Counted from the stretch's first letter, positions 16,837 to 25,641 are shown. The stretch: 64,000 bases of DNA from Pedobacter frigoris (GCF_005116445.1 NZ_SWBQ01000005.1:248001-312000); one strand, 5' to 3'. The notes: a model not told the origin generated them from the letters alone. Numbers and translations: made by a program.

Positions 16837-16846
16837 AATTAAGGGC

Positions 16847-18238
16847 ATGAAAAAATTTAATACATACATATTAATTATTCTTACGATTTCCGCACTATCA
16901 GGTTGTAAAAAACAAAATGATTGGCTTAACGAAAAGACGAATAAATCAGATATTGTTCCTCAAAAAATTGGCGATTATCAGGCAATTTTGGACAACACCC
17001 TTGAGATGAACGAAAGGGCATTTATTAATTCAGGTTTAGTTGCCTCAGATAATATGTTTATCCGGGATAAGGATGTTGCAGTTTTATGGGAATACGAACG
17101 TAATATTTATTTGTGGCAGGGAAACTACTGGGAAGGTGGGAATTCTTCTGAATGGAACTATGGTTTTAGGGGAGTTGAGTTTTCAAACCTTGTTCTTGAA
17201 GGCTTAGCGGCGATTAATAATGTGACTGCCGAACACAATAATGTAATGGGTCAAGCCTATTTTTATAGAGCATTTGCTTTGTATAATTTGGCGCAACTAT
17301 TTTGTAAGCCCTATACAGAGACATCGGCAGGGTCAGATTTAGGATTACCTATACGGGAAACATCAGATGTGAACGTGATCATAAGAGAACGTTCATCGTT
17401 AAAACAGACCTATGATTTTATTCTTGCAGATCTTCAACATGCTATAGAACTATTACCTCAAACGCAGCCATATAATACTAGGCCAAACGTAAGGGCTGCA
17501 AAAGCGTTACTTTCAAAAGTATATCTTGTAATGGAAGATTATGCAAAGGCTGGTATATATGCTGATCAGGTGCTGACTGCGTATGGTCAATTATTGGACT
17601 TCAATAATACAAGTATAATCAATTACAATAGCGACAATCGCTTCCCCCTGTATGGCACCAATAATCCCGAAATACTGTTCTACGCACAAAAGTATAATTA
17701 TACAAGTATTACTGCTGCCACCATTAATACGGGTGTTATCGTGCCAGAGTTGTACACATCCTACTCCTCCGATGATTTACGGAAGACATTGCTTTATACA
17801 ACAAGAGACGGTGCGGTGCGGTATGTGGGATCATATACCGGGTGGTATTACAATTTTGTGGGTATAGCTACCAATGAACTTTATCTGATCCGGGCGGAAT
17901 GTTCCGCCCGAAATGGCAGTAAAGACCAGGCACTAGCGGATCTTAACCTGCTGCTACAGAAGAGATTTAAAACAGGCACGTTCACAGGTATCACTGCTAG
18001 CAGTGCGGAAGATGCTTTGAAGCTTGTACTAATTGAAAGGCGTAAAGAACTGCCCTTTACTGCCAACTTACGATGGGAAGATCTAAGGCGGTTAAATCGC
18101 GACCAAAGATTCCAAAAGACAATCACGCGAACAGCTAATGGTACAGTTTATACCCTTTTGCCTAATGATAAAAGATATGTGTTCCCAATTCCTGATTCGG
18201 AGATTGAGCAAAGTGGTATACAACAAAATGAAAGATGA
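16847..18238 (+). CDS. SusD/RagB-like outer-membrane lipoprotein
   Basis: 463 residues from the ATG at 16847, ten bases after the susC stop; the longer frame starts inside susC and is rejected. A lipoprotein signal peptide (KKFNTYILIILTISALSGCKK) has its lipobox Cys near residue 20. The SusD fold is recognisable from QAYFYRAFALYNLAQLFCKPY, RPNVRAAKALLSKVYLVMEDYAKAGIYADQVL and the C-terminal RRKELPFTANLRWEDLRRLNRD. It is the substrate-binding lid over the SusC barrel at the cell surface. It overlaps the next gene by four bases (ATGA). It is shorter than typical glycan-type SusD (about 500-600), as in many SusD proteins paired with FecI/FecR. Confidence 0.93.
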   Translation: MKKFNTYILIILTISALSGCKKQNDWLNEKTNKSDIVPQKIGDYQAILDNTLEMNERAFINSGLVASDNMFIRDKDVAVLWEYERNIYLWQGNYWEGGNSSEWNYGFRGVEFSNLVLEGLAAINNVTAEHNNVMGQAYFYRAFALYNLAQLFCKPYTETSAGSDLGLPIRETSDVNVIIRERSSLKQTYDFILADLQHAIELLPQTQPYNTRPNVRAAKALLSKVYLVMEDYAKAGIYADQVLTAYGQLLDFNNTSIINYNSDNRFPLYGTNNPEILFYAQKYNYTSITAATINTGVIVPELYTSYSSDDLRKTLLYTTRDGAVRYVGSYTGWYYNFVGIATNELYLIRAECSARNGSKDQALADLNLLLQKRFKTGTFTGITASSAEDALKLVLIERRKELPFTANLRWEDLRRLNRDQRFQKTITRTANGTVYTLLPNDKRYVFPIPDSEIEQSGIQQNER

Positions 18239-19755
18239 TTAGATTATTAACGTATAGTATGAAAAATTTTTATAAAATTTCTTTACTAACTGGGTTTTGT
18301 ACAATCGCTTTAATGGTCTTACCCTTTCAGTTGAATGCAAAAGCTTCATCCTTTAAACCAAGTAAAAAGATTACGCTGAATGTGACTTTTTTACAAGCGA
18401 CAGATAGTTTGAAACTTAGGATTTCTAATAAGTATATCGGGGCCTTTGTTGACGAGCCAGCAACATATTACGGATTCAAAAATAGTAATGGTTCGTTCCA
18501 GTTTACTATACCGGTAAATGCTGATTTCGGTTACTTTGAATTGAGTTCCCCAAGAACTCATACAGGCATCGGGAGCTCAGATGATTACTGGATCATTATT
18601 GAACCCCAGTTTTGGGAACAAGGCGACAGCATCGCAATTCAAATTTCCGCAATTGAAAAAAAAGCGGGAATTTATGCTCAGTGCCAATTTTCCGGCAGAG
18701 GTTCCGGGAAATACCAAGCGCGATATGAGATACAACAAGTCAAATACAAAAATGGCCGGCCCACCTTCGACGGAAACATATTAAAGTCAACTGACTATTT
18801 AGATTTAAGTAAATCTGCTGAAGAAAAGTTAGTTAAATTAACTCAATTGAAATCTAAAATGAGTTCTCTTAGTTTTGATATACTGAAAGCCGATATTTTC
18901 TTTTCTGACCGCGAGGGTCTTTTCTTTTTTATTCAACAGTATTACCAAAAAATGATTAAATCTAATCAAACTGATAGTGCGAATTTTTATAGGATTGCTT
19001 TTTACAAGAAGTTTGGTTCGGAATCTTTTAATGGTCTGTCCGAAAAGGGAATGGAAAATTCTATTGGCTTTATTGGGTATTCATATCGAAAAGCTACGTG
19101 TATGACGTATCTGAGTCATGGCTCTTTCTCTTCGCATTTTCTGTTTAATACTCTAGTCGATAATTTTAAAGGTAAGGCAAGAGAAATTATGCTTCTTTAT
19201 TATTTTAAGACAACAAGGAAAAGCGAATATAGCGCCGCCGAATTTCAGAAAGCAGTTTTAATTATAGCAGAAGAACAGAACCAGAAAATACTAAAACATT
19301 TAAGCAATGCTTTGCCCGGAAGAAAGTTTAGCGATTATTCCTTAACTGATTGGAAAGGCAATAACATTAAGTTGTCAGACTTTGATGATAAAATTGTGTT
19401 TTTAGATTTTTGGTTTACTGGATGTGGGTATTGTTCTGTATTTTATAAAACGGTGTTGTCGAAAATTGAAGATAAGTTTAAAAACAATCCCAACGTAGTG
19501 TTTCTTTCAATTTCGACAGACAAAACTCTTGAAAAGTGGAGCGTGGGCATAACTAGTGGTGATTACACATCTTTAGGAGCCGTTAATCTGTTTACGAATG
19601 GAGAAGGGTTTAATCATGCCATAATTTCAGAGAACAATATTTACGGTTATCCTACAACTATCTTACTCAGTAAGGGGCGCGTTCTTCATTCATTTAACGC
19701 GGAAAGTTTATACAAGTATGATTCTTTATTGAAAGAAATAGAAAGTTTGCTTTAA
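18235..19755 (+). CDS. TlpA-like thiol-disulfide oxidoreductase with large N-terminal domain
   Basis: 506 residues. The signal peptide is best read from the second ATG at 18259 (MKNFYKISLLTGFCTIALMVLP). A long beta-rich N-terminal region (DUF4369-like position) precedes a thioredoxin fold from about residue 360 (LPGRKFSDYSLTDWKGNNIKLSDFDDKIVFLDFWFTGCGYC). The CGYC redox site is at about 397-400, followed by NVVFLSISTDKTLEKW and the cis-Pro region YGYPTTILLS. It acts in the periplasm or as an exported protein that reduces or forms disulfides. Its ATGA overlap with susD makes it part of the same operon. A Cys-ending precursor peptide and a DsbD-alpha protein are nearby. Confidence 0.88.
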   Translation: MIRLLTYSMKNFYKISLLTGFCTIALMVLPFQLNAKASSFKPSKKITLNVTFLQATDSLKLRISNKYIGAFVDEPATYYGFKNSNGSFQFTIPVNADFGYFELSSPRTHTGIGSSDDYWIIIEPQFWEQGDSIAIQISAIEKKAGIYAQCQFSGRGSGKYQARYEIQQVKYKNGRPTFDGNILKSTDYLDLSKSAEEKLVKLTQLKSKMSSLSFDILKADIFFSDREGLFFFIQQYYQKMIKSNQTDSANFYRIAFYKKFGSESFNGLSEKGMENSIGFIGYSYRKATCMTYLSHGSFSSHFLFNTLVDNFKGKAREIMLLYYFKTTRKSEYSAAEFQKAVLIIAEEQNQKILKHLSNALPGRKFSDYSLTDWKGNNIKLSDFDDKIVFLDFWFTGCGYCSVFYKTVLSKIEDKFKNNPNVVFLSISTDKTLEKWSVGITSGDYTSLGAVNLFTNGEGFNHAIISENNIYGYPTTILLSKGRVLHSFNAESLYKYDSLLKEIESLL

Positions 19756-19763
19756 CTAGCTTT

Positions 19764-19799
19764 AGGTAATAAGCGGATATTTAATGCTTATTACCTTTA
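19764..19799 (+). terminator. Intrinsic terminator of the fecR-susCD-tlpA operon
   Basis: 11-bp stem AGGTAATAAGC / GCTTATTACCT with an 11-base loop, then TT. It lies nine bases after the stop of the thioredoxin-like gene. Confidence 0.7.
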
Positions 19800-19873
19800 T
19801 TCTAGATTTCGATCAATCTCTTAATGTTTAAGTGGATACTGACAATTGAAAAATTAGATAAAAAGAAATTGCT

Positions 19874-20257
19874 ATGATAGAATATATTGCTGGGACACCA
19901 GTTGAACATGACTTTCCTTATTTCTTCATTCAATGTGAGGGAAAAGGGAAATTGATGCGGATATTAAAGGATGAGATCTTATTTGTGGAGAGTGCGTTGA
20001 ACTATCTGCGTATCCATTTGCATTCTTGCAGTTATACTACTTATCTGACGATAACCGAGATTGGCGAGATTTTACCTGAAAAGCAGTTCTTGCGGGTACA
20101 TAAGTCTTTTGTGATCAATATTGAAAAGATTACTGGTGTGGAGGGGAATATGGTATATCTGGGTAATAGCGTGACAGTAGTACTTGGACCGAATTATCGA
20201 AAGTCTTTCTTTGACAGGCTGGAGCCGATGTTGGTTAGGAGTAAAAGGAGAGGGTAA
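19874..20257 (+). CDS. Stand-alone LytTR DNA-binding protein
   Basis: 127 residues consisting almost only of a LytTR domain: RILKDEILFVESALNYLRIHL, SYTTYLTITEIGEILPEKQFLRVHKSFVINIEKITGVEGN, then VTVVLGPNYRKSFFDRL. There is no receiver domain, so it is not a classical response regulator; control must come from its level or from a partner. LytTR proteins bind tandem direct repeats upstream of peptide or bacteriocin genes in many bacteria. Here it faces the precursor/lanB pair (convergent) and follows the SusCD operon. A role in regulating the RiPP locus is plausible but inferred. Confidence 0.88.
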   Translation: MIEYIAGTPVEHDFPYFFIQCEGKGKLMRILKDEILFVESALNYLRIHLHSCSYTTYLTITEIGEILPEKQFLRVHKSFVINIEKITGVEGNMVYLGNSVTVVLGPNYRKSFFDRLEPMLVRSKRRG

Positions 20258-20270
20258 TATAACTTAGGTT

Positions 20271-20300
20271 TAAATATGCCGGTATCAGCCGGCATATTTA
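20271..20300. terminator. Bidirectional terminator between LytTR and precursor genes
   Basis: 12-bp perfect stem TAAATATGCCGG / CCGGCATATTTA with a 6-base loop between convergent genes. It follows both the LytTR stop and the precursor stop closely, which supports the reality of the small precursor gene. Confidence 0.8.
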
Positions 20301-20317
20301 TTCAGTGGTCGTTGTAC

Positions 20318-20443
20318 CTAACAAGTTTTAGAAATAGTTGGTAGGGTCAAAACGGTCGTTGACATGTTCAATATGCCTTCCGCTTGATTTTTTTTAAATT
20401 TAAAAGCTGTTTTTCTTTTCAACTGTGTTGTTAATGTTTTCAT
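20318..20443 (-). CDS. Probable lanthipeptide (RiPP) precursor peptide
   Basis: A 41-codon gene, too short for standard gene calling, reads from ATG at 20443 to TAG at 20318. The N-terminal 26 residues (MKTLTTQLKRKTAFKFKKNQ then AEGILN) are basic and leader-like. The C-terminal 15 residues are MSTTVLTLPTISKTC, with seven Ser/Thr and a single terminal Cys and no acidic residue: a typical substrate of a LanB dehydratase. It lies 65 bases downstream of lanB on the same strand and ends 18 bases before a strong terminator, as expected for the last gene of the operon. No double-Gly site is present and no cyclase gene (LanC) is nearby, so cleavage and ring formation are open questions. Confidence 0.65.
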   Translation of the reverse strand: MKTLTTQLKRKTAFKFKKNQAEGILNMSTTVLTLPTISKTC

Positions 20444-20508
20444 AATGAATAATTTTTAAGTGATTGAATTGTCTATTTAAAAATAATACTAAAGGTATCC
20501 AGTTCCAA

Positions 20509-23391
20509 TTATTTTACACCAACAGGCGTTTTCGGTAGATCAAAAAAGTTATTCTTCTGTTTGGCCTTTTCCCTTTGCAGTTCTTTGGTCAAAAAGTAAT
20601 ACATGATCATTTCATGGCTACGCTGGTTGGTGCTAGATAGACGGTTTATATGCATGTGTATCAGGTCTCCTAGCAACTGTCTTCTTTTGATCGCTGGCTG
20701 ACATCCTGCAATAGTTTGGTTAAAGGATTGGGTGAAGCGCTGGCGGAGGAATTGCTGCGCCTGTGTTAGAATGATTTCGGGTTCAGCTTTGAATTTCTTA
20801 TAGGCGATATTCAGTTCTTTGTAGTCGGCAGCCTCCAGCTGATGCTCCTCATTAAAGTAGGTGGAGACCTTGTTGATTACATAGGTGAATTCATCGTCTT
20901 TGGAGGTGAGGACTCCTGCTTTATCAATGTCCTGGGCAAGGGTGATGCATAGCTGGTACAGCTGGTTAGTAGATGGATTAGTAGCGAGCAGCGCTGTAAC
21001 GTAATCGCTGTCTTTGCTGAAGTGTGATTCAACGGCCTCAATGCCGGCATGGCCGTACCTGGTGATCTCTCTTTTATAGGTTTTGATCAGGAATTCGGAA
21101 ACTACTCCGGATTGTATTTCTTGCTTTAGCCCTTCAGTCAGGGCAGCAGTTATGTAATGTGCGTTTGTGGGATCGTTTAACTGTATTCGAAGACGTATAT
21201 GCTGGCCATACTCATTATAACGGATGAAAAACCACTTTTTGATGAGAGCTGAATATTCGTCCACCAGAGGCTGGATATGGTTTGTCAATACCTGGTTGCT
21301 GCGCTGGGGATGGGTATAAATTTCAAAATACAGCCAGTCCTGACCTGGGGGAATGTTCTTTTGGATGCAGTTTTCATCTGTATGTGGTGCGGGGACATAG
21401 GTTTGTCGGTAAATTTGCTCTTTGTGGGTCAGGCTCAACAGATACTGACCAAGATAGGGCTTTCCTTGACTGTCTTGAACCAGGCTGCTTGGGAGAAGGG
21501 CTTCTTCAACATAAGTGCTTTTTTGTTTACGCAGGTACTGAAGGAAGGCGGAAAGATCGGCGGATTTTTCCCTGTCGAAGCAAAGCGTTTGATCGGCAAA
21601 ACCAGCTTTGAAATACCTGCTGACCTTAAGTTTTTCCAGTTGTAGTTTTAAGCTTTCTTCAATTAACGGTGTAGCATGGTTGTTGGTTAGGTCTTTAAAG
21701 ACTATTTTCCATTTTCTAGGTGACAATATAAAATTTTTGAACTGCAGCCTGGGGTAAAAGGCTGCATCAGGAAGGATAGCTTGCAGGTCAAGCGCCAAAT
21801 TAGCGGTAATCCCCTGATTCTGCATCGCGCACAACAGCCGAAACAGGGATAGGTCTGAGCGTGAGTAGTTATAGGCGGTAGCCAGCCGGGGTATGAGCCG
21901 CTTGTTATGTTTTTTTGAACGGAGAATCAGCCAGCCGCGCTGCGCAGATATCATGATGTCGTTTAAAGTGAGTGGCTGCTCGGTCGTGTCGTAGTTTAAC
22001 AAGCTCACCTGCATAGGATAAACAACTGATCTGCGGCTGATGTTGTCCACATTGTTCTCAGCGATATAGGCGATGTCAAAAAAAAGAACTTCGGGATTTG
22101 CCTGTTGTTCAATGGCTGCAAGTTCTCGGCTTAGGCCTGTATATTTCTTTCCGGCTAGGGTAAAGCGACCAAGCAAGGTATTGGCATTATTGCCGCCAAG
22201 GGAGTCAACGCTAATGTATTCATCTCCTATAGTAAGTAAAGCACTGAGCGTATTGGGCAGAGGTAATTTGGCTGATTGTGTGCCTGACTGAAGTTGATCG
22301 AGCTGAATGATCTGATCGGGGTTGGGCTGCCCGTTCAATAGCGCAGATAGCAGCGTAGTTTTCAATTCAGTTTCAGCAGTTTTGCCAGTGTTTTTTTTTG
22401 CAATAAGTTTATTGATCAGCGGATCGGGATGGTCCGATTCTTCCAAATCATCAAAACCGACACCCAGTTCAGGATCGAGTGCCTGCATTAGGGGAATTTC
22501 CTCTTCGCCGAATTTTTGGCTTAATCTGTTGATAAATTGTTTTAGTGGTTCGTTTTCTGTCTGTGGAACCAGATTGTGAAGCAAGTTTATCAGCTCGTCT
22601 AAATTCTTAAAAAGGGATTCGTCTAGGTGTCCTGAGATTAATTTGCGCTCAGCTATGATGTATTTATCGGGGTAGTTTTCCGATTGGAGATTGATCCGGT
22701 TAAAGTATTCCTCGCCGATCAGATTGGGATGCTTGCTGCTGAGCAGGAGCTGCAACTCGACCATTTGTTCAATTAACGTTGCGATATCTTCGGTTACATA
22801 ATTCTTGTCACGGAGTGCTGTTACCATCGTGCTGTAGGGGATCGGATGCTCGCATATTTCAAGGATGGTGATGAGCATTTCATCCCAGTCAAGTTCTGAG
22901 ATCTGGAATTCTCCATCCAAGTGTGTGATATAACGGATCAGTTCTTGGAATTTATAATAACTGCTGTTGGCAAACAATTTCAGGTCTTTGTCTACGATTT
23001 CATCAATGGTGATTTTGATCTGCTCTTTGTAGGGCCAATCGATAAAACTGTGCAGTACTTGCTGTCCATCTATTTGCAGTTGGGATGACGCATCGCCTTT
23101 TCCGATTGGACAAAGCCCCACACCTGCAAAGCTAGCGTAAGGAGTAGCCCTGTACTTTGCCCGGTTAAAGTATTTCCATATGGTGTATTGCATGGCAGTT
23201 GTTAAGGTGTCCAGCTGATCTGCTTTGATGTCTTTGATGTTTTTATAGAATTCGGTCGAGGAAAGGGAAATTGCTGTTTTAAGTTCTTCCCAGGACTGTT
23301 CGAGGGTTGCGTTCAGCGGAAATAACGGCACTCTAAATAATGCGGTAGGATGGATAGTGACCTTCATGTGCTTTAATGTATTTTGACACAT
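20509..23391 (-). CDS. Full-length LanB-type lanthipeptide dehydratase
   Basis: 960 residues. The N-terminal lantibiotic-dehydratase domain (LFRVPLFPLNATLEQSWEELKTAI, AKYRATPYASFAGVGLCPIG, then a long mixed region to about residue 650) transfers glutamate from Glu-tRNA to Ser/Thr. The C-terminal SpaB_C/thiopeptide-type elimination domain is at about 680-950 (DWLYFEIYTHPQRSNQVLTNHI, WFFIRYNEYGQHIRLRIQ near 720, TYKREITRYG near 770). Both halves are in one chain and the Arg/His-rich motifs of the elimination site look intact, so the enzyme should make dehydroalanine/dehydrobutyrine. An alternative start is the internal Met at residue 9. A precursor gene follows it. LanC, a dedicated protease and an ABC exporter were not found in the element. 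Confidence 0.92.
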   Translation of the reverse strand: MCQNTLKHMKVTIHPTALFRVPLFPLNATLEQSWEELKTAISLSSTEFYKNIKDIKADQLDTLTTAMQYTIWKYFNRAKYRATPYASFAGVGLCPIGKGDASSQLQIDGQQVLHSFIDWPYKEQIKITIDEIVDKDLKLFANSSYYKFQELIRYITHLDGEFQISELDWDEMLITILEICEHPIPYSTMVTALRDKNYVTEDIATLIEQMVELQLLLSSKHPNLIGEEYFNRINLQSENYPDKYIIAERKLISGHLDESLFKNLDELINLLHNLVPQTENEPLKQFINRLSQKFGEEEIPLMQALDPELGVGFDDLEESDHPDPLINKLIAKKNTGKTAETELKTTLLSALLNGQPNPDQIIQLDQLQSGTQSAKLPLPNTLSALLTIGDEYISVDSLGGNNANTLLGRFTLAGKKYTGLSRELAAIEQQANPEVLFFDIAYIAENNVDNISRRSVVYPMQVSLLNYDTTEQPLTLNDIMISAQRGWLILRSKKHNKRLIPRLATAYNYSRSDLSLFRLLCAMQNQGITANLALDLQAILPDAAFYPRLQFKNFILSPRKWKIVFKDLTNNHATPLIEESLKLQLEKLKVSRYFKAGFADQTLCFDREKSADLSAFLQYLRKQKSTYVEEALLPSSLVQDSQGKPYLGQYLLSLTHKEQIYRQTYVPAPHTDENCIQKNIPPGQDWLYFEIYTHPQRSNQVLTNHIQPLVDEYSALIKKWFFIRYNEYGQHIRLRIQLNDPTNAHYITAALTEGLKQEIQSGVVSEFLIKTYKREITRYGHAGIEAVESHFSKDSDYVTALLATNPSTNQLYQLCITLAQDIDKAGVLTSKDDEFTYVINKVSTYFNEEHQLEAADYKELNIAYKKFKAEPEIILTQAQQFLRQRFTQSFNQTIAGCQPAIKRRQLLGDLIHMHINRLSSTNQRSHEMIMYYFLTKELQREKAKQKNNFFDLPKTPVGVK

Positions 23392-23531
23392 TAAGCTAAT
23401 GGATAATGGGTGGTTTTACTAATCTTTTACACCAATGGACACATGCGCTAGCTGTACAGGTTCATTTGGTAGATGAAGTGTTTTAGTGGATTTTTTATTT
23501 GTTGGTGACGTTTGTGGCCGTGTTTCTTTTC

Positions 23532-23592
23532 TTCATTTTTTTGGTTGTGTCGCATACCACCAGACGCGGAGCTGTGCGTCCTATAGGAAATG
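23532..23592 (+). promoter_or_regulatory. Probable ECF-sigma promoter, copy 2 (DsbD-alpha gene)
   Basis: Aligns without gaps over 61 bases to the element in front of fecR (11833-11893). It shares the T-tract, the CGC[G/A]TACCACC box, the block GAGCTGTGCGTCCTAT and AAATG. It lies about 90 bases before the DsbD-alpha ATG, so a 5' leader of that length is expected. A 14-codon minus-strand ORF (MKKRNTATNVTNK) overlaps it and is probably chance. Confidence 0.55.
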
Positions 23593-23680
23593 CGGTTCTA
23601 TTTAAGGCGTATTTAATTTAGGTAAATAATTAATGAGGGGCTGGCTTCGGTCAGCTCTTTTTGAAGGCTTAGTTAACCAA

Positions 23681-24145
23681 ATGGATATGAAAAGAATACT
23701 GATGAATTTGGGATTGATGATGTTGTTCGTGGTACTTGCCTCGGGTGTAAGTGCACAGATCCAAAAACCGGTGAAATGGAGCTATGCGGCAAAGCGGACA
23801 AGTTCGACCACCGCGACACTGTATCTAAGGGCGGCCTTGGATGAGGGATGGCATATCTATTCTACAGGACAAAAGGATGGCGGGCCGCAGAAGACGGTTT
23901 TCCGTTTTGAACCTACAAAGGGCTATGTGCTGTTGGGGAAGCTTGTGGAGCCCAAGCCAAAGGTGAGGCATGAGAAGGTTTTCGATATGGACGTGCAATA
24001 TTTTGAAAAACAGGTGGTATTTACCCAAAAGATCGTGCTGAAGGCAAAACAGGTTTTGTTGAAGGGAACGGTCGAGTTTATGGCCTGTACTGATACATCT
24101 TGCCTGCCGCCAGATGAGGTGGCTTTCAGCATTCCAGTGAAATAA
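23681..24145 (+). CDS. Exported DsbD-alpha-like (DsbD N-terminal domain) protein
   Basis: 154 residues from the ATG at 23681 (a second ATG at 23687 is equally good; the frame opens upstream at 23633). A signal peptide (KRILMNLGLMMLFVVLASGVSAQ) is followed by the DsbD-alpha immunoglobulin-like fold: KWSYAAKRTSSTTATLYLRAALDEGWHIYSTGQ, then FMACTDTSCLPPDEVAFSI with the paired cysteines at the C-terminus. In DsbD this domain takes reducing equivalents from the membrane domain and passes them to periplasmic partners. Here it is alone, so it may relay to or from the TlpA-like protein encoded at 18.2-19.8 kb. It shares a promoter-like element with fecR. Confidence 0.85.
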   Translation: MDMKRILMNLGLMMLFVVLASGVSAQIQKPVKWSYAAKRTSSTTATLYLRAALDEGWHIYSTGQKDGGPQKTVFRFEPTKGYVLLGKLVEPKPKVRHEKVFDMDVQYFEKQVVFTQKIVLKAKQVLLKGTVEFMACTDTSCLPPDEVAFSIPVK

Positions 24146-24177
24146 ATTTTTAGGAAGTAATAGTTAGTTAATTAATG

Positions 24178-24211
24178 ACATGTGCTGGATGGATGTCCGC
24201 ACATGTTTTTT
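24178..24211 (+). terminator. Intrinsic terminator of the DsbD-alpha gene
   Basis: Stem ACATGTGC / GCACATGT with a 13-base loop followed by TTTTT, 32 bases after the stop codon. Confidence 0.8.
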
Positions 24212-24380
24212 GTTTAGAGAGGATTTTAGTTTTATCATCTGGATGCGTGGTTTTTAGTAGATGATAAATTTTTTTTCGCTAACGACCCTTAATTCCCCAC
24301 TCGGGGCATAAACACTGTCGAACTTGCTTTAAAAACAGATAAGCATGAAACCATCATGATCTCTGACAAAAAAATATAAA

Positions 24381-25637
24381 ATGATGAAAAATATTGATTT
24401 TGAAAAGGCAAGTTTTAAGGACTTCGAAAACATTCAAGGAATGGATCCGTATGGATGGGCAAAACTTTGGAGTGAGTATGTAACTGACCGTAGCAAGAAT
24501 GGGCAGTTCAATTATCGACAGGAAAATCTTTCGGGCTGTGGACCAGAGATCGAACTTAATCTGCCCAGTAACCCACACCGTAACTTTGTGAGTTTGGTTT
24601 CAAACGACTACCTCGGTTTTACCCAGCATCCAAAGGTAAAGGCAGCCGCTATTGCCGCAATCGAAAAATATGGTTCTGGCGCTGGTGCTTCGCCCGCAAT
24701 CGGTGGTCATTACCTTTTCCATCAGGAAATTGAGAACAAGATTGCCAAATTTTTTAAAAGGGATAGTGCAATTGTATTCAGTACGGGCTATACGGCAAAT
24801 AGTTCATCATTACAGGCATTGCTTAAGAAAGAGGACTTGGCAATATTAGATATGGCTGTTCATGCGAGTGTATATGAAGGCTGTCTCAATACTAACGTGA
24901 AAACATTTCTACACAATGATCTGGAGGCGTTGGAAAGGATTTTGAAAACTTCAAAAGACAATTACCGTACCCGGATGGTGATCATTGATGGGGTGTATTC
25001 GCAAGATGGAGACTTGGCACCACTGGATAAGATCATTCAGTTGACCAAACATTATGGGGCTTATTTGGTGGTAGATGATGCGCATGGCACAGGTGTAATT
25101 GGCGATACAGGAAGAGGAGTAATCGAACTGCACAATTTGTATAAGGAGGTGGATATCATTACGGGTACTTTCAGCAAGACCTTTGCCCATGTTGGAGGAT
25201 ATTTGGTGGCCAGTCCAGAATTGGTTGGTTTCCTGAAGTTTCAGGCCAGACAGCATATTTTTTCTGCAACGCTTTCCCCAGCCTCGGCATGTATTTCCAA
25301 GGCAATTGATCTGGTGGATGAAGAGCCGATATGGATGCACAAGCTTTGGGACAACATTGAATATTTGAAAACCGGGCTTGAGTCGTTAGGGCTAGATACG
25401 GGGATATCACAGTCTGCCATCATCCCTGTAAAAATTGGGGATATCAATTTGAATGCAAAAATTTGCGGGATGCTGCTTGAAGCGGGTATTTACGCCAACC
25501 AGATCAATTATCCAGCCGTATCAAGAAAAGATGCAAGGGTGCGGATGAGCGTAATGGCGACACACACGCATACACAACTCGATAAGGTATTGAACGCTTG
25601 GGAATGGGTAATCAAAAAAACACATCTGGAAAAATAA
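24381..25637 (+). CDS. Alpha-oxoamine synthase family PLP enzyme
   Basis: 418 residues of the AONS/serine palmitoyltransferase/KBL/CqsA superfamily, which condenses an amino acid with an acyl thioester with loss of CO2. Motifs in order are FVSLVSNDYLGFTQHPKVK, GSGAGASPAIGGHYLFHQEIE, VFSTGYTANSSSLQALL, VDDAHGTGVIGDTGRGV (PLP Asp and His) and ITGTFSKTFAHVGGYLVAS with the Schiff-base Lys. Biotin, sphingolipid or signal (CqsA-like) synthesis are all possible. No biotin or sphingolipid genes are beside it. It is followed after four bases by a TetR-type regulator gene, which makes a signalling or regulated small-molecule role attractive but unproven. Confidence 0.88.
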   Translation: MMKNIDFEKASFKDFENIQGMDPYGWAKLWSEYVTDRSKNGQFNYRQENLSGCGPEIELNLPSNPHRNFVSLVSNDYLGFTQHPKVKAAAIAAIEKYGSGAGASPAIGGHYLFHQEIENKIAKFFKRDSAIVFSTGYTANSSSLQALLKKEDLAILDMAVHASVYEGCLNTNVKTFLHNDLEALERILKTSKDNYRTRMVIIDGVYSQDGDLAPLDKIIQLTKHYGAYLVVDDAHGTGVIGDTGRGVIELHNLYKEVDIITGTFSKTFAHVGGYLVASPELVGFLKFQARQHIFSATLSPASACISKAIDLVDEEPIWMHKLWDNIEYLKTGLESLGLDTGISQSAIIPVKIGDINLNAKICGMLLEAGIYANQINYPAVSRKDARVRMSVMATHTHTQLDKVLNAWEWVIKKTHLEK

Positions 25638-25641
25638 GATT

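Noticed and set aside
16778..16846. N-terminal extension of the SusD frame
   Set aside because: It lies within the 3' end of susC in another frame; the lipoprotein signal peptide starts at the ATG at 16847.
23495..23536. 14-codon minus-strand ORF upstream of LanB, Thr/Asn-rich, as a second precursor
   Set aside because: It is very short, has no Cys or Ser, and overlaps the shared promoter-like element on the other strand.
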